Positions 7,730-17,026 are shown, numbered from the stretch's first letter. The stretch: 35,617 nt of DNA from Actinomycetes bacterium (GCA_023396115.1 JAEWXC010000084.1:1-35617); one strand, 5' to 3'. The notes: a model not told the origin generated them from the letters alone. Numbers and translations are program-made.

Positions 7730-8149
7730 ATGACTCAGCGCACCCTCGTCCTCGTCAAGCCCGACGGCGTCCGCCGCGGCCTCACCGGCGAGATCCTGCG
7801 TCGCATCGAGGCGAAGGGCTACACCCTGGTCGCGCTCGAGCAGCGCACCGCCACCCCCGAGCTGCTCGCCGAGCACTACGCCGAGCACGAGGGCAAGCCG
7901 TTCTACGCCCCGCTGGTCGACTTCATGCTGTCGGGCCCGGTCGTGGCCGCGGTCCTCGAGGGCGAGCGGTGCATCGAGGGCTTCCGCTCCCTGGCCGGCA
8001 CCACCGACCCGACCACCGCCGCGCCCGGCACCATCCGCGGCGACCTCGGCCGCGACTGGGGCCTGGCCGTGCAGCAGAACCTGGTCCACGGCTCCGACTC
8101 CGAGGAGTCCTCGGCCCGCGAGATCGGCATCTGGTTCCCGCAGCTCTGA
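7730..8149 (+). CDS. ndk: Nucleoside-diphosphate kinase
   Basis: Cytosolic enzyme that transfers the gamma phosphate of ATP to other nucleoside diphosphates through a phosphohistidine. The 139-residue product has the usual bacterial length. It shows the N-terminal TLVLVKPDGV strand, the FMLSGPVVAAVLEGE segment, and the active-site motif NLVHGSDS with the catalytic His at residue 120. It is a single gene with its own leaderless promoter and a strong hairpin terminator, although folC and DUF4233 lie just upstream on the same strand. Confidence 0.97.
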   Translation: MTQRTLVLVKPDGVRRGLTGEILRRIEAKGYTLVALEQRTATPELLAEHYAEHEGKPFYAPLVDFMLSGPVVAAVLEGERCIEGFRSLAGTTDPTTAAPGTIRGDLGRDWGLAVQQNLVHGSDSEESSAREIGIWFPQL

Positions 8150-8156
8150 CCCACCC

Positions 8157-8192
8157 CCGACGGCCCCGTTCCCCACGGAGCCGGGCCGTCGG
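8157..8192 (+). terminator. Rho-independent-type hairpin after ndk
   Basis: A perfect 10-bp stem (CCGACGGCCC with its complement) with a 16-base loop starts 7 bases after the ndk stop. It has no U tract. It separates ndk from the mreB operon. Confidence 0.7.
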
Positions 8193-8267
8193 CGTTCCCG
8201 CGCACCCGCCGGCCAGACATGTCGCGCCGCGGTGCGTGTCCTCCCCGGATGGGGGCGGTGCGCTCCC

Positions 8268-8273
8268 TAGGCT
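8268..8273 (+). promoter_or_regulatory. Possible -10 box of the mreB operon
   Basis: TAGGCT sits 63 bases before the mreB ATG and would give a leader of about 55 bases. A GAGG element close to the ATG can serve as ribosome site. No -35 is evident. Confidence 0.4.
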
Positions 8274-8336
8274 GGACGCGGCCGACGCCGCCGCGTGGGT
8301 CACCTTCCCCCACGAACCACCTGCGAGGCGCGAGGC

Positions 8337-9365
8337 ATGGCGAACAGTTTCATCGGCCGGGACATGGCCGTGGACCTCGGGACCGCCAACACGCTCGTCT
8401 ACGTCCGCGGCAAGGGCATCGTCCTGGACGAGCCGTCCGTGGTCGCGATGAACACCTCCACCGGCGAGGTGCTGGCCGTGGGGCACGAGGCGAAGCGGAT
8501 GATCGGCCGCACCCCGGACACGATCACCGCGATCCGGCCGCTGCAGGACGGCGTGATCGCCGACTTCGAGGCGACCGAGCACATGCTGCGCCACTTCATC
8601 TCCCAGGTGCACCGGCGCCGCTACCTGGCCAAGCCCCGCATCGTGATCTGCGTGCCCTCGGGCATCACCGCGGTCGAGCAGCGCGCGGTGCGCGAGGCCG
8701 GCTACCAGGCCGGCGCCCGCAAGGTCTACGTGGTCGAGGAGCCGATGGCCGCCGCGATCGGCGCCGGGCTGCCCGTGCACGAGGCCACCGGCAACATGGT
8801 CGTCGACGTCGGCGGCGGCACCACCGAGGTCGCGGTGATCTCCCTCGGCGGCATCGTCACCTCGCTCTCGGTGCGCACCGCCGGGGACGACCTGGACGCC
8901 GCGATCGTGTCGTGGATGAAGAAGGAGCACTCGCTGATGCTCGGCGAGCAGACCGCCGAGGAGATCAAGATGACCCTCGGCTCGGCCTTCCCGCTGCCCA
9001 GCGAGCCCGAGGCCGAGATCCGTGGCCGGGACCTGGTCTCCGGTCTGCCGCGCACCGTCCTGGTCTCCAGCGCCGAGATCCGTCAGGCGCTCGAGGAGCC
9101 GCTGCACGCGGTGATCGACGCGGTGCGCACCACCCTGGACCGCACCCCGCCGGACCTGGCCGGCGACATCATGGACCGCGGCATCGTGCTCACCGGTGGC
9201 GGTGCGCTGCTCCGGGGGCTCGACGAGCGGTTGCGCCACGAGACCTCCATGCCGGTGCACGTCGCCGCGGACCCGCTGGCCTCGGTGGCCTACGGGGCGG
9301 GGCAGTGCGTCGAGGAGTTCGAGGCGCTGCAGGCGGTGCTGGTCTCCGACACCCGGAGGCACTGA
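8337..9365 (+). CDS. mreB: Rod shape-determining protein MreB
   Basis: Bacterial actin homologue that forms membrane-associated filaments and positions the cell-wall elongation machinery. The 342-residue product has the actin-fold ATP-binding motifs: DLGTANT (residues 13-19), DVGGGTTE (about 158-165) and TGGGALLRG near the C-terminus. The ATG at 8337 gives the conserved MreB N-terminus; an in-frame ATG at 8295 would add 14 unconserved residues. It is the first gene of mreB-mreC-mreD-mrdA-rodA, and the stop codon abuts the mreC GTG. Confidence 0.97.
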   Translation: MANSFIGRDMAVDLGTANTLVYVRGKGIVLDEPSVVAMNTSTGEVLAVGHEAKRMIGRTPDTITAIRPLQDGVIADFEATEHMLRHFISQVHRRRYLAKPRIVICVPSGITAVEQRAVREAGYQAGARKVYVVEEPMAAAIGAGLPVHEATGNMVVDVGGGTTEVAVISLGGIVTSLSVRTAGDDLDAAIVSWMKKEHSLMLGEQTAEEIKMTLGSAFPLPSEPEAEIRGRDLVSGLPRTVLVSSAEIRQALEEPLHAVIDAVRTTLDRTPPDLAGDIMDRGIVLTGGGALLRGLDERLRHETSMPVHVAADPLASVAYGAGQCVEEFEALQAVLVSDTRRH

Positions 9366-10280
9366 GTGGACACCGAGACCCGTTGGGGACGTGAGGACCG
9401 GGAGCGTCGCCGCTCGACCCGGGCCCGGCTGGTGGCGCTGCTGCTCACCTGCGCCGCGTTGATCACCCTGGACCACACCGGGGGCGGCAGCTCCCCGCTG
9501 GAGCCGGTCCGCCGCGCGGCCGGTGAGGTGTTCGGGCCCGTCGAGCAGGTCACCGGCACCGCGGTCCGCCCGTTCACCGCGGTGGGGGACTGGTTCTCCA
9601 GCCGCTCCTCGATGCGCGCCGAGCTCGACGAGCTGCGCACCGAGAACGCCGAGCTCCGCTCCCAGCAGGCCACCGCCGGGCTGGACCGCAACCGGCTCGC
9701 CGAGTTCGACGGCCTGACCCGGGCCGCCGAGGACCTGGGCCAGGCCCTCGTCCCGGCCCGTGTGGTCGGCTACGGCCCCAGCCAGTCGTTCACCCGCACC
9801 GTCACCATCGACGCCGGCTCCTCGGCGGGGCTGGGCCCCGACATGACCGTGCTCAACGCCGACGGCCTGGTCGGACGGGTGCTGCGGGTCACCCGGACCA
9901 CCGCCACGGTGCTGCTGGTCGCCGACCAGGGATCGGTCGTGGGCGGCCGGATCGGGGAGTCGATGGAGATCGGTTTCGTGCGGGGTTCGGGCTCGGTGGC
10001 CGCGGACGGCACGCTCGACTTCGACCTGGTCGACCACACGGTCGCGCCGGCCAAGGACGACGCCGTCCTCACCTGGGGCAGCGCCGGCGGGGGACCGTAC
10101 GTCGCCGGTGTCCCGGTCGGTCGGGTCACCGAGGTCTACAGCAGCCTGCGTGACGGCTCGCGCCGCGCCGTGGTGCAGCCCTTCGTCGACTTCTCCAGCC
10201 TGGACCTGGTGGGTGTGGTCGTGCCGAGCGGTTCGGTCAGTGACCGGGCCGTGATCGAGGCGGACGGGACGTTCCGGTGA
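9366..10280 (+). CDS. mreC: Rod shape-determining protein MreC
   Basis: Bitopic membrane protein of the elongasome that links MreB to PBP2 and activates it. The 304-residue product has a basic cytoplasmic N-terminus, one membrane segment (about residues 20-38), a Glu-rich coiled coil (about 80-115) and an extracytoplasmic beta-rich MreC domain with the pattern AGSSAGLGPDMTVLNADGLVG. The GTG start directly follows the mreB TGA, with GGAG as ribosome site. Its end overlaps the mreD GTG. Confidence 0.93.
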   Translation: MDTETRWGREDRERRRSTRARLVALLLTCAALITLDHTGGGSSPLEPVRRAAGEVFGPVEQVTGTAVRPFTAVGDWFSSRSSMRAELDELRTENAELRSQQATAGLDRNRLAEFDGLTRAAEDLGQALVPARVVGYGPSQSFTRTVTIDAGSSAGLGPDMTVLNADGLVGRVLRVTRTTATVLLVADQGSVVGGRIGESMEIGFVRGSGSVAADGTLDFDLVDHTVAPAKDDAVLTWGSAGGGPYVAGVPVGRVTEVYSSLRDGSRRAVVQPFVDFSSLDLVGVVVPSGSVSDRAVIEADGTFR

Positions 10281-10795
10281 ACCCGGTGCGCTGGCTCCTG
10301 GTGGGCGCTGCCGTCGTGGTCGCGCTGGCGTTGCAGGTCTCCTTCTTCCCGCACCTGGCGGTCGCCGGGGTGGTACCCGACCTGGTGCTCCTGGTCGTGG
10401 TGGCCTTCGCCCTGGCCCGCGGCTCGCGTGAGGCGATGCTGCTCGGCTTCGTCGCCGGCCTGCTGCTCGACCTGGCCCCGCCCGCCGACCACTCGGTGGG
10501 CCGCTGGGCGCTCTCGCTGGTGCTGGTCGCTGCCGTGGCCGGACGGGTCCGCACCGACGAGCGGGTGAGCCTGCCGGTGGTGCTCGGCACCGTTGCGGCC
10601 GCCTCGTTCGTGGGGACCTCGACGTTCGCCCTCAGCGGCCTGCTGGTGGGGGAGATCGCCCTGGAGGTGCCCCGCCTGCTCGCCGTGGTCGGCATCGCCC
10701 TGGTCTGGGACCTGCTGGTCGGTCTGGTCACGGTCCGGCCCCTGGCCCGGGCACTGTCCCGTGACACCGCGCCCGCCCGGGTGGCACCCCGATGA
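10277..10795 (+). CDS. mreD: Rod shape-determining protein MreD
   Basis: Integral membrane component of the elongasome, 172 residues with about five hydrophobic segments. The VPDLVLLVVVAFAL stretch is typical of MreD. Sequence conservation in this family is low, so the call leans on position between mreC and mrdA. GTGA overlap with mreC and ATGA overlap with mrdA indicate translational coupling on both sides. Confidence 0.9.
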   Translation: MNPVRWLLVGAAVVVALALQVSFFPHLAVAGVVPDLVLLVVVAFALARGSREAMLLGFVAGLLLDLAPPADHSVGRWALSLVLVAAVAGRVRTDERVSLPVVLGTVAAASFVGTSTFALSGLLVGEIALEVPRLLAVVGIALVWDLLVGLVTVRPLARALSRDTAPARVAPR

Positions 10796-12969
10796 GCCGT
10801 CCGGCACGTTCCGAGCGCAGCCGGCTGCGGCTCCTGGTCATCCAGGCCCTGGTCCTGGCCCTGTTCGTCACCCTCTTCGCGCGGCTGTACCACCTGCAGG
10901 TGGTGGTGGGGGAGAGCTACCGGGCCAAGGCCGCCGACCAGTCGGTGCGCGACATCGTCGTCCAGCCCCAGCGGGGCCTGATCGTCGACAGCCAGGGCCG
11001 TCCCCTGGTCGCCAACCGCACCTCCTGGGTGATCTCGGTGGACCGCTCCCTGCTGGGACGCCAGGACGCCGACCAGCAGCGCAGCACGGTGCGTCGGGTC
11101 GCGGAGGTCGTGGACCTGAGCCCGGCCAAGGTGCGGGCCAAGCTGCTCGACTGCGGCGACGACGGTGCCGTGGTGGGGACCTGCTGGAACGGCTCCCCGT
11201 ACCAGCCGGTGCCGGTCGCGGTCGACGTCGAGCAGCCGCGGGCGCTGCGGGTGCTGGAACAGCCCGAGGACTACCCGGGCGTGGTCGCCGAGCAGCAGAG
11301 CGTGCGCGACTACCCCGAACCGTTCGGCATCAACGCCGCGCACCTGCTCGGCTACCTCTCGCCGATCACCGCCGAGGAGTTCGAGGCCGCCACCGAGGCC
11401 GACGACTCCTCGCTCAACGGTGCCTCCTCGGTGGGACGCGCCGGCGTGGAGAAGCAGTACGACCCGTGGCTGCGCGGCCTGCCCGGGTACCGCCGGGTGG
11501 CCGTGGACTCGATGGGGCGGGTGCTCGGTGACGACTCCACCGCCCAGGCCCAGCCCGGCGACACCCTGGTGACCAGCATCGACGCCAAGGTGCAGTCGGT
11601 CGTCGAGGAGCAGCTGGCCACGATGATCGCGACCCAGCGGGCGACGGTCGACAAGGTCACCGGCCGCAAGTTCGAGGCCGACTCCGGCGCTGCGGTGGTC
11701 CTGGAGGCGAAGACCGGACGCGTGGTGGCGATGGCCAGCCAGCCCACCTACGACCCGGGCGTCTGGGTCGGCGGCATCTCGTCGAAGCAGCTCGACCGGC
11801 TCTACAGCGAGGCCGCCGGCACGCCGCTGCTCTCCCGCGCCACCCAGGGTCAGTTCGCGCCCGGGTCGACGTGGAAGCCGTTCATGACCGCCGGGGCGCT
11901 GACCAACGGCTACTCCTCCGACACCCGGCTGGCCTGCTCCTCGGGCTTCCAGGTCGGCAACCGCACGTTCAAGAACTACGAGTCGGGCGCCTACGGGATG
12001 ATCGGGTTCGCCGACGCGCTGCGGGTCTCCTGCAACACCTTCTTCTACCGGGTCGGCTACGAGTACTGGCGCAAGTACGGCACCGACGTGGCCGACGTGA
12101 AGGCCAAGGACCCGCTGGTCACCGAGGCCAAGGAGTGGGGCTTCGGTTCCCAGACCGGCGTCGACGTGCCCGGCGAGGCGTCGGGCCGGATCGCCGACCG
12201 CCGCTGGAAGCGCGCCTACTACGACTCCCAGAAGGACTACTACTGCGGCATCGCCGAGAAGCCGCAGGACGCCGACACCTCCGACTTCGTCTACAAGTTC
12301 GCCCGCGAGTTCTGCATCGAGGGCTTCGCCTACCGGGCCGGCGACGCGGTGAACTTCTCGATCGGCCAGGGCGACACGATCGTCACCCCGCTGCAACTGG
12401 CCCGCGCCTACGGGGCGATCAGCAACGGCGGCACGCTCTACGAGCCCCGGATCGGCAAGGCCCTGGTCAGCCCGGACGGGACGGTGCTGCGCCGGATCAA
12501 GCCGCAGGCCGCCGGCAAGGTCGACGTGCCGAAGAAGGACCTGGCCTACATCGACTCCGCGCTGCGCAGCGTCGCCCAGAACGGGACGATGGCCTGGAAG
12601 TTGAACGGCTTCCCTCTCGACCAGGTCGACCTGCGGGCCAAGACCGGCTCGGCCGAGGTCTACGGCAAGCAGTCGACCGGCTGGGTGGCCTCCTACACCG
12701 ACGACTACGTCGTGGTGATGATGATCAGCCAGGGCGGTACCGGGTCCGGTTCGGTCGGCGACGGGGTGCGGGCCATCTACGAGGCCCTGTACGGGGTCCG
12801 CGACGGTTCCGCCGACCAGCGCCGGGCCGCGATCCCCGGGGTCGTGGCGCCGCGGAAGCTGCCGGTGTTCGCCGCCGACGGCACCGTGCTGCCGCCGCGC
12901 ACCGGCGGGGACTCCGGGCAGAAGGCCGGCCGGAAGTCGAAGAAGAACGGCACCCGAGGGGGCAACTGA
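10792..12969 (+). CDS. mrdA: Penicillin-binding protein 2 (elongation transpeptidase)
   Basis: Class B penicillin-binding protein that cross-links peptidoglycan in the periplasmic space, working with RodA. The 725-residue protein has a short cytoplasmic tail and a membrane anchor (about 10-30), then a PBP dimer/pedestal domain. The transpeptidase domain carries the three active-site motifs: S359-TWK (SxxK), S413-C-N (SxN) and K617-T-G. The C-terminus ends in a basic Lys/Arg-rich tail. The insert around residues 480-510, with Cys, Tyr and Asp residues, is longer than in Gram-negative PBP2. Its ATG overlaps the mreD stop, and rodA begins one base after its own stop codon. Confidence 0.95.
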   Translation: MSRPARSERSRLRLLVIQALVLALFVTLFARLYHLQVVVGESYRAKAADQSVRDIVVQPQRGLIVDSQGRPLVANRTSWVISVDRSLLGRQDADQQRSTVRRVAEVVDLSPAKVRAKLLDCGDDGAVVGTCWNGSPYQPVPVAVDVEQPRALRVLEQPEDYPGVVAEQQSVRDYPEPFGINAAHLLGYLSPITAEEFEAATEADDSSLNGASSVGRAGVEKQYDPWLRGLPGYRRVAVDSMGRVLGDDSTAQAQPGDTLVTSIDAKVQSVVEEQLATMIATQRATVDKVTGRKFEADSGAAVVLEAKTGRVVAMASQPTYDPGVWVGGISSKQLDRLYSEAAGTPLLSRATQGQFAPGSTWKPFMTAGALTNGYSSDTRLACSSGFQVGNRTFKNYESGAYGMIGFADALRVSCNTFFYRVGYEYWRKYGTDVADVKAKDPLVTEAKEWGFGSQTGVDVPGEASGRIADRRWKRAYYDSQKDYYCGIAEKPQDADTSDFVYKFAREFCIEGFAYRAGDAVNFSIGQGDTIVTPLQLARAYGAISNGGTLYEPRIGKALVSPDGTVLRRIKPQAAGKVDVPKKDLAYIDSALRSVAQNGTMAWKLNGFPLDQVDLRAKTGSAEVYGKQSTGWVASYTDDYVVVMMISQGGTGSGSVGDGVRAIYEALYGVRDGSADQRRAAIPGVVAPRKLPVFAADGTVLPPRTGGDSGQKAGRKSKKNGTRGGN

Positions 12970-12970
12970 C

Positions 12971-14155
12971 GTGACGCAGCTGACGACCCCGGTCACCCGC
13001 ACCCGCGCCAAGGTGGGTCTGCGCGGCCCCGGCCCGGACTGGGTGCTGCTCGGCTCGGTCGTGGGGCTGCTGACGATCGGTGCGCTGCTGGTCGCCTCGG
13101 CCACCTCCGCCCGGGAGGCGCTGACCGGGGGCGACGACCTGGTCTTCCTGCGCAAGCACCTGGTCAACATCGCCATCGGGGTGGTGCTGATGGTGGTGGT
13201 GCTGGCCACCGACCGCCGCTGGGTCCGGATCCTCACCCCGGTGGTCTACGCCGGGTCGGTGCTGGGCCTGGCGCTGGTGCTGGCGATGGGGTCCACGGTC
13301 AACGGGTCCCGCTCCTGGCTGCAGTTCGGCGGGTTCTCGGTGCAACCCTCGGAGTTCGCCAAGCTCTCGGTCGTGATCGGCATGGCCCTGCTGGTCGCCG
13401 AACGGGTCGAGGGGTCGTGGCGCAAGCGGGTCGGGGCCGTCGAGGTGGTCGGGATGCTCGCCATCGCCGCGCTGCCCGCCGCCCTGATCCTGGCCCAGCC
13501 CGACCTGGGCACGATGCTGGTGCTCACCGCCACCGTGTTCGGGGTGCTCGCCGCCTCGGGGGCGCCCCGCCGCTGGCTGGTGGGGCTCTTCGCCGGTGGG
13601 GTGGTGGCGGCGTTCGTCGCGGTGTCCGCGGGGGTGCTCAAGCCGTACCAGGTCGACCGGTTCATGGCGTTCACCAACCCGGGCCTCGACCCGCGCGGAG
13701 CCGGGTACAACACCGAGCAGGCCCGGATCGCGGTCGGCAACGGCGGTCTCTTCGGTCAGGGCCCCTTCCACGGGTCGCAGACCAAGGCCGGTTTCGTGCC
13801 CGAGCAGCACACCGACTTCATCTTCACCGTCGCCGGTGAGGAGCTGGGCCTGCTCGGCGCGGGTCTGCTGATCGGGCTGATGGCGCTGGTGGTGTGGCGT
13901 GCGCTGGCGATCGCCCAGGCCACCGACGACGTGTTCGGGCGGGTCGCCGCGGCGGGGATCGCCTGCTGGTTCGGCTTCCAGGCCTTCCAGAACATCGGCA
14001 TGTGCCTGGGCATCATGCCGGTCACCGGGGTGCCGCTGCCGTTCGTCTCCTACGGCGGCTCATCGATCTTCGCCTCGATGCTGGCCGTGGGGCTGCTGCA
14101 GAACATCCACTTGCGAGCCACCGCCCCGGCCTGGCGCCGCGACGCCTCGCGCTGA
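12971..14155 (+). CDS. rodA: Peptidoglycan glycosyltransferase RodA (SEDS family)
   Basis: Polytopic membrane enzyme that polymerises lipid II during cell elongation, in complex with the mrdA product. The 394-residue protein has about ten membrane segments. Typical SEDS features include GSRSWLQFGGFSVQPSEFAK, AQPDLGTMLV, the EQHTDFIFTVAGEELG motif and the C-terminal FVSYGGSSIFASMLAVGLLQ. The GTG start is one base after the mrdA stop. It is the last gene of the elongation operon; only weak inverted repeats follow. Confidence 0.96.
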   Translation: MTQLTTPVTRTRAKVGLRGPGPDWVLLGSVVGLLTIGALLVASATSAREALTGGDDLVFLRKHLVNIAIGVVLMVVVLATDRRWVRILTPVVYAGSVLGLALVLAMGSTVNGSRSWLQFGGFSVQPSEFAKLSVVIGMALLVAERVEGSWRKRVGAVEVVGMLAIAALPAALILAQPDLGTMLVLTATVFGVLAASGAPRRWLVGLFAGGVVAAFVAVSAGVLKPYQVDRFMAFTNPGLDPRGAGYNTEQARIAVGNGGLFGQGPFHGSQTKAGFVPEQHTDFIFTVAGEELGLLGAGLLIGLMALVVWRALAIAQATDDVFGRVAAAGIACWFGFQAFQNIGMCLGIMPVTGVPLPFVSYGGSSIFASMLAVGLLQNIHLRATAPAWRRDASR

Positions 14156-14259
14156 CCCGTCGGCGGAGCCGGCCCCCGGCGGTCGAGCTCGCCGAGACCC
14201 CGAGACCCCGCCACCCACCCGCCCGTGAACCATCACCCCCCGGCCAACCGGAGGTGGGC

Positions 14260-14265
14260 GAGAAT
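14260..14265 (+). promoter_or_regulatory. Possible leaderless -10 box of trpF
   Basis: GAGAAT ends 6 bases before the GTG at 14272, the same geometry seen at other genes here. A GGAGG lies 17 bases before the GTG, too far for normal use, so a leaderless start is more likely. Confidence 0.4.
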
Positions 14266-14271
14266 GACCCC

Positions 14272-14904
14272 GTGTACGTCAAGATCTGCGGCCTCACCAC
14301 CCCCGAGCAGGCCGATCGCGCGGTGACCGCGGGGGCGGATGCGGTCGGGATCATGGTCCACCCGCCCAGCCCTCGGCACCTCGAGCTCGACGCGGCCCGT
14401 CCGGTGGTGGCTGCTGCCCGGACCGCGGCCGCCGAGTGCGGCCGGACGGTCGACGTGGTCGTGGTGGTGGCTGCCGTGCCGGTCGACCGGGCGGCGGGCG
14501 TGGTGCGCGAACTCGGCGCCGACGTGCTGCAGCTGCACGGCGCCTACACCGACGCCGACGTGGCCCGGGCGACCAGCCAGCTGGACCGGGTGTGGCGGGC
14601 CAGCACACTGCCGGCCGCGGTGGCTGCCGACCCGACGTTGCACGTGGGCCGGCTGGGGGAGGAGCTGCTGCTGCTCGACGCCCCTCGCGGTGGCTCTGGC
14701 CAGACCTGGGACCTCTCCGGACTCGAGCAGGCACGCCCCGACGGCCGGTGGCTGCTCGCCGGCGGCCTGCACCCGGGCAACGTGGCCGAGGCGGTCGCGC
14801 TGGCCCGTCCCTGGGGCGTCGACGTCTCCAGCGGGGTCGAGTCGGTTCCGGGGGTCAAGGACCCCGTCCTGGTCGAGGAGTTCCTCCGCGCCGTGCGGGA
14901 CTGA
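14272..14904 (+). CDS. trpF: Phosphoribosylanthranilate isomerase
   Basis: TIM-barrel enzyme of tryptophan biosynthesis that converts N-(5'-phosphoribosyl)anthranilate to its CdRP isomer by an Amadori rearrangement. From the GTG at 14272 the 210-residue product begins VYVKICGLTT with the general-base Cys at residue 6. It has SPRH near residue 33, the general acid Asp at 136 (LLLLDA), GGSGQTWD, AGGLHPGNVAEA and the phosphate-binding end GVDVSSGVESVPGVKD. All key residues are present. It is not next to other trp genes here; it stands between rodA and a radical SAM gene. Many actinobacteria lack TrpF and use the dual HisA/TrpF enzyme PriA. Confidence 0.93.
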   Translation: MYVKICGLTTPEQADRAVTAGADAVGIMVHPPSPRHLELDAARPVVAAARTAAAECGRTVDVVVVVAAVPVDRAAGVVRELGADVLQLHGAYTDADVARATSQLDRVWRASTLPAAVAADPTLHVGRLGEELLLLDAPRGGSGQTWDLSGLEQARPDGRWLLAGGLHPGNVAEAVALARPWGVDVSSGVESVPGVKDPVLVEEFLRAVRD

Positions 14905-14941
14905 TCGCCCGCCGGACTCGTGGGGGTGCCCGGTTCCCGCG

Positions 14942-14947
14942 TACGAT
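14942..14947 (+). promoter_or_regulatory. Possible -10 box of the radical SAM gene
   Basis: TACGAT about 60 bases before the GTG at 15008 is a good -10 match and would give a leader of about 54 bases. Confidence 0.4.
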
Positions 14948-15007
14948 GGACGACTGTCCTCCCCGGCGCCCCGCGCGCCTCCCCGACTCCCGAGGTTGTT
15001 GATCCCC

Positions 15008-17002
15008 GTGACTGCCCCCGCCAGCGTCTTCCCGAGGCTCGAGCCCCGGCTCCCGGGCGTCAGCAAGCCGATCCAGTACGTCGGCGGCGAACTCAACTCG
15101 GTCGTCAAGGACTGGGACTGCGGCGAGCAGGCCGAGACCCCGGGCGACACCGTCCGCTGGGCACTCATGTACCCCGACGCCTACGAGGTCGGACTGCCCA
15201 ACCAGGGCGTGCAGATCCTCTACGAGGTGCTCAACGAGCGCGACTGGATCGTGGCCGAGCGCACCTACGCGGTGTGGCCGGACATGGAGAAAGTGATGCG
15301 CGAGGGTGACGAGCAGGGCCCGATCCTGCAGTTCACCGTCGACGGGCACCGTCCGGTCAAGGCCTTCGACCTGTTCGGCCTGAGCTTCTCCACCGAGCTC
15401 GGCTACACCAACATGCTCAACGCCCTGAGCCTGGCCGGGATCCCGCTGCACGCGGTCGAGCGCGGCGAGGACGACCCGGTCGTGCTGGCCGGCGGGCACG
15501 CCGCGTTCAACCCCGAGCCGATCGCCGACTTCATCGACGCCGCCGTGCTCGGTGACGGCGAGGAGGTCGTGCTGGCGATCTCCGAGGTGGTGCGGGAGTG
15601 GAAGGGCGAGGGGCGTCCCGGCGGCCGGCGCGAGGTGCTGCGTCGTCTGGCGGTGACCGGCAACGTCTACGTGCCGCAGTTCTACGACGTGGCCTACGCC
15701 GAGGACGGGGCGATCGAGGCGGTCGTCCCGAACTTGCCCGGCGTGCCGTTCCGGGTCCGCAAGCACACCCTGATGGACCTCGACGCGTGGCCGTACCCGG
15801 CCAAGCCGCTGGTGCCGCTGGCCGAGACCGTGCACGAGCGGTTCAGCGTGGAGATCTTCCGCGGCTGCACCCGCGGCTGCCGGTTCTGCCAGGCCGGGAT
15901 GATCACCCGTCCGGTGCGCGAGCGCTCCATCAACACCATCGGCGACATGGTCGAGAACGGCATCCGCCAGTCCGGCTTCGAGGAGGTCGGGCTGCTCAGC
16001 CTCTCCAGCGCCGACCACACCGAGATCGCCGACGTCGCCAAGGGTCTGGCCGACCGGTACGAGGACCAGAACGTCTCGCTGTCGCTGCCCTCGACCCGGG
16101 TGGACGCGTTCAACATCTCCCTGGCCAACGAGTTCTCCCGCAACGGCCGCCGGTCGGGCCTGACGTTCGCCCCCGAGGGCGGCAGCGAGCGGATGCGTCG
16201 GGTGATCAACAAGATGGTCACCGAGGAGGACCTGATCCGCACCGTGGCGACCGCCTACAGCCACGGCTGGCGCCAGGTGAAGCTCTACTTCATGTGCGGC
16301 CTGCCCACCGAGACCGACGCCGACGTGCTGCAGATCGCCGAGCTCGCCAAGAAGGTGATCGCCAAGGGCCGCGAGGTCTCCGGGCGCAACGACGTGCGCT
16401 GCACGGTCTCGATCGGCGGGTTCGTGCCCAAGCCGCACACTCCGTTCCAGTGGGCCGCGCAGCTGGACCACGAGACCACCGACGAGCGGCTGCGACAGCT
16501 GCGTGAGGTGGTCCGCGCCGACAAGAAGTACGGCCGTGCGATCGGGTTCCGCTACCACGACGGCAAGCCCGGCATCGTCGAGGGACTGCTCTCCCGTGGC
16601 GACCGGCGGGTGGGTGCGGTGATCGAGCAGGTGTGGCGCGACGGCGGTCGTTTCGACGGCTGGAGCGAGCACTTCTCCTACGACCGGTGGATGGAGGCCG
16701 GCGCGCAGGCCCTGGCCGGCACCGGTGTGGACGTCGACTGGTTCACCACCCGTGAGCGCGACATCGACGAGGTCCTGCCCTGGGACCACCTGGACTCCGG
16801 TCTGGACAAGGACTGGATGTGGGCCGACTGGGAGGACGCCCTGGCCGCGGCCGAGGCACCCGACGGCGACACCACCGGGGTCGGCGAGGTCGAGGACTGC
16901 CGCTGGACGCCCTGTTACGACTGCGGCGTCTGCCCGGAGATGGGCACCGAGATCCAGATCGGGCCGACCGGTCAGAAGCTGCTGCCGCTCAGCGTCATCT
17001 GA
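15008..17002 (+). CDS. TIGR03960 family B12-binding-domain radical SAM protein
   Basis: A 664-residue protein with an N-terminal cobalamin-binding-like domain followed by a radical SAM core. The 4Fe-4S cluster motif is CX3CX2C at C287, C291 and C294 (RGCTRGCRFCQAGM). A CYDCGVC cysteine cluster near the C-terminus probably holds another metal. It belongs to a conserved family that pairs with the TIGR03936 (DUF2344) protein, here found at 20617; the reaction is not established, although RNA or cofactor modification has been suggested by context. The GTG at 15008 leads into conserved sequence; the frame is open much farther upstream across trpF, but that is shadow reading. A GAGG lies 12 bases upstream. 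Confidence 0.9.
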   Translation: MTAPASVFPRLEPRLPGVSKPIQYVGGELNSVVKDWDCGEQAETPGDTVRWALMYPDAYEVGLPNQGVQILYEVLNERDWIVAERTYAVWPDMEKVMREGDEQGPILQFTVDGHRPVKAFDLFGLSFSTELGYTNMLNALSLAGIPLHAVERGEDDPVVLAGGHAAFNPEPIADFIDAAVLGDGEEVVLAISEVVREWKGEGRPGGRREVLRRLAVTGNVYVPQFYDVAYAEDGAIEAVVPNLPGVPFRVRKHTLMDLDAWPYPAKPLVPLAETVHERFSVEIFRGCTRGCRFCQAGMITRPVRERSINTIGDMVENGIRQSGFEEVGLLSLSSADHTEIADVAKGLADRYEDQNVSLSLPSTRVDAFNISLANEFSRNGRRSGLTFAPEGGSERMRRVINKMVTEEDLIRTVATAYSHGWRQVKLYFMCGLPTETDADVLQIAELAKKVIAKGREVSGRNDVRCTVSIGGFVPKPHTPFQWAAQLDHETTDERLRQLREVVRADKKYGRAIGFRYHDGKPGIVEGLLSRGDRRVGAVIEQVWRDGGRFDGWSEHFSYDRWMEAGAQALAGTGVDVDWFTTRERDIDEVLPWDHLDSGLDKDWMWADWEDALAAAEAPDGDTTGVGEVEDCRWTPCYDCGVCPEMGTEIQIGPTGQKLLPLSVI

Positions 17003-17026
17003 GCCTGAGCCCGTCCGACTGCGGTC

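Noticed and set aside
7923..13236. Long minus-strand open frames across mreB-mreD and mrdA
   Set aside because: The plus-strand elongation genes are clear by motif and operon layout; the opposite frames have no recognisable domain or start signal.
14855..16789. Minus-strand frame of 644 codons opposite the radical SAM gene
   Set aside because: The plus-strand protein carries a proper CX3CX2C cluster; the reverse frame is compositional.
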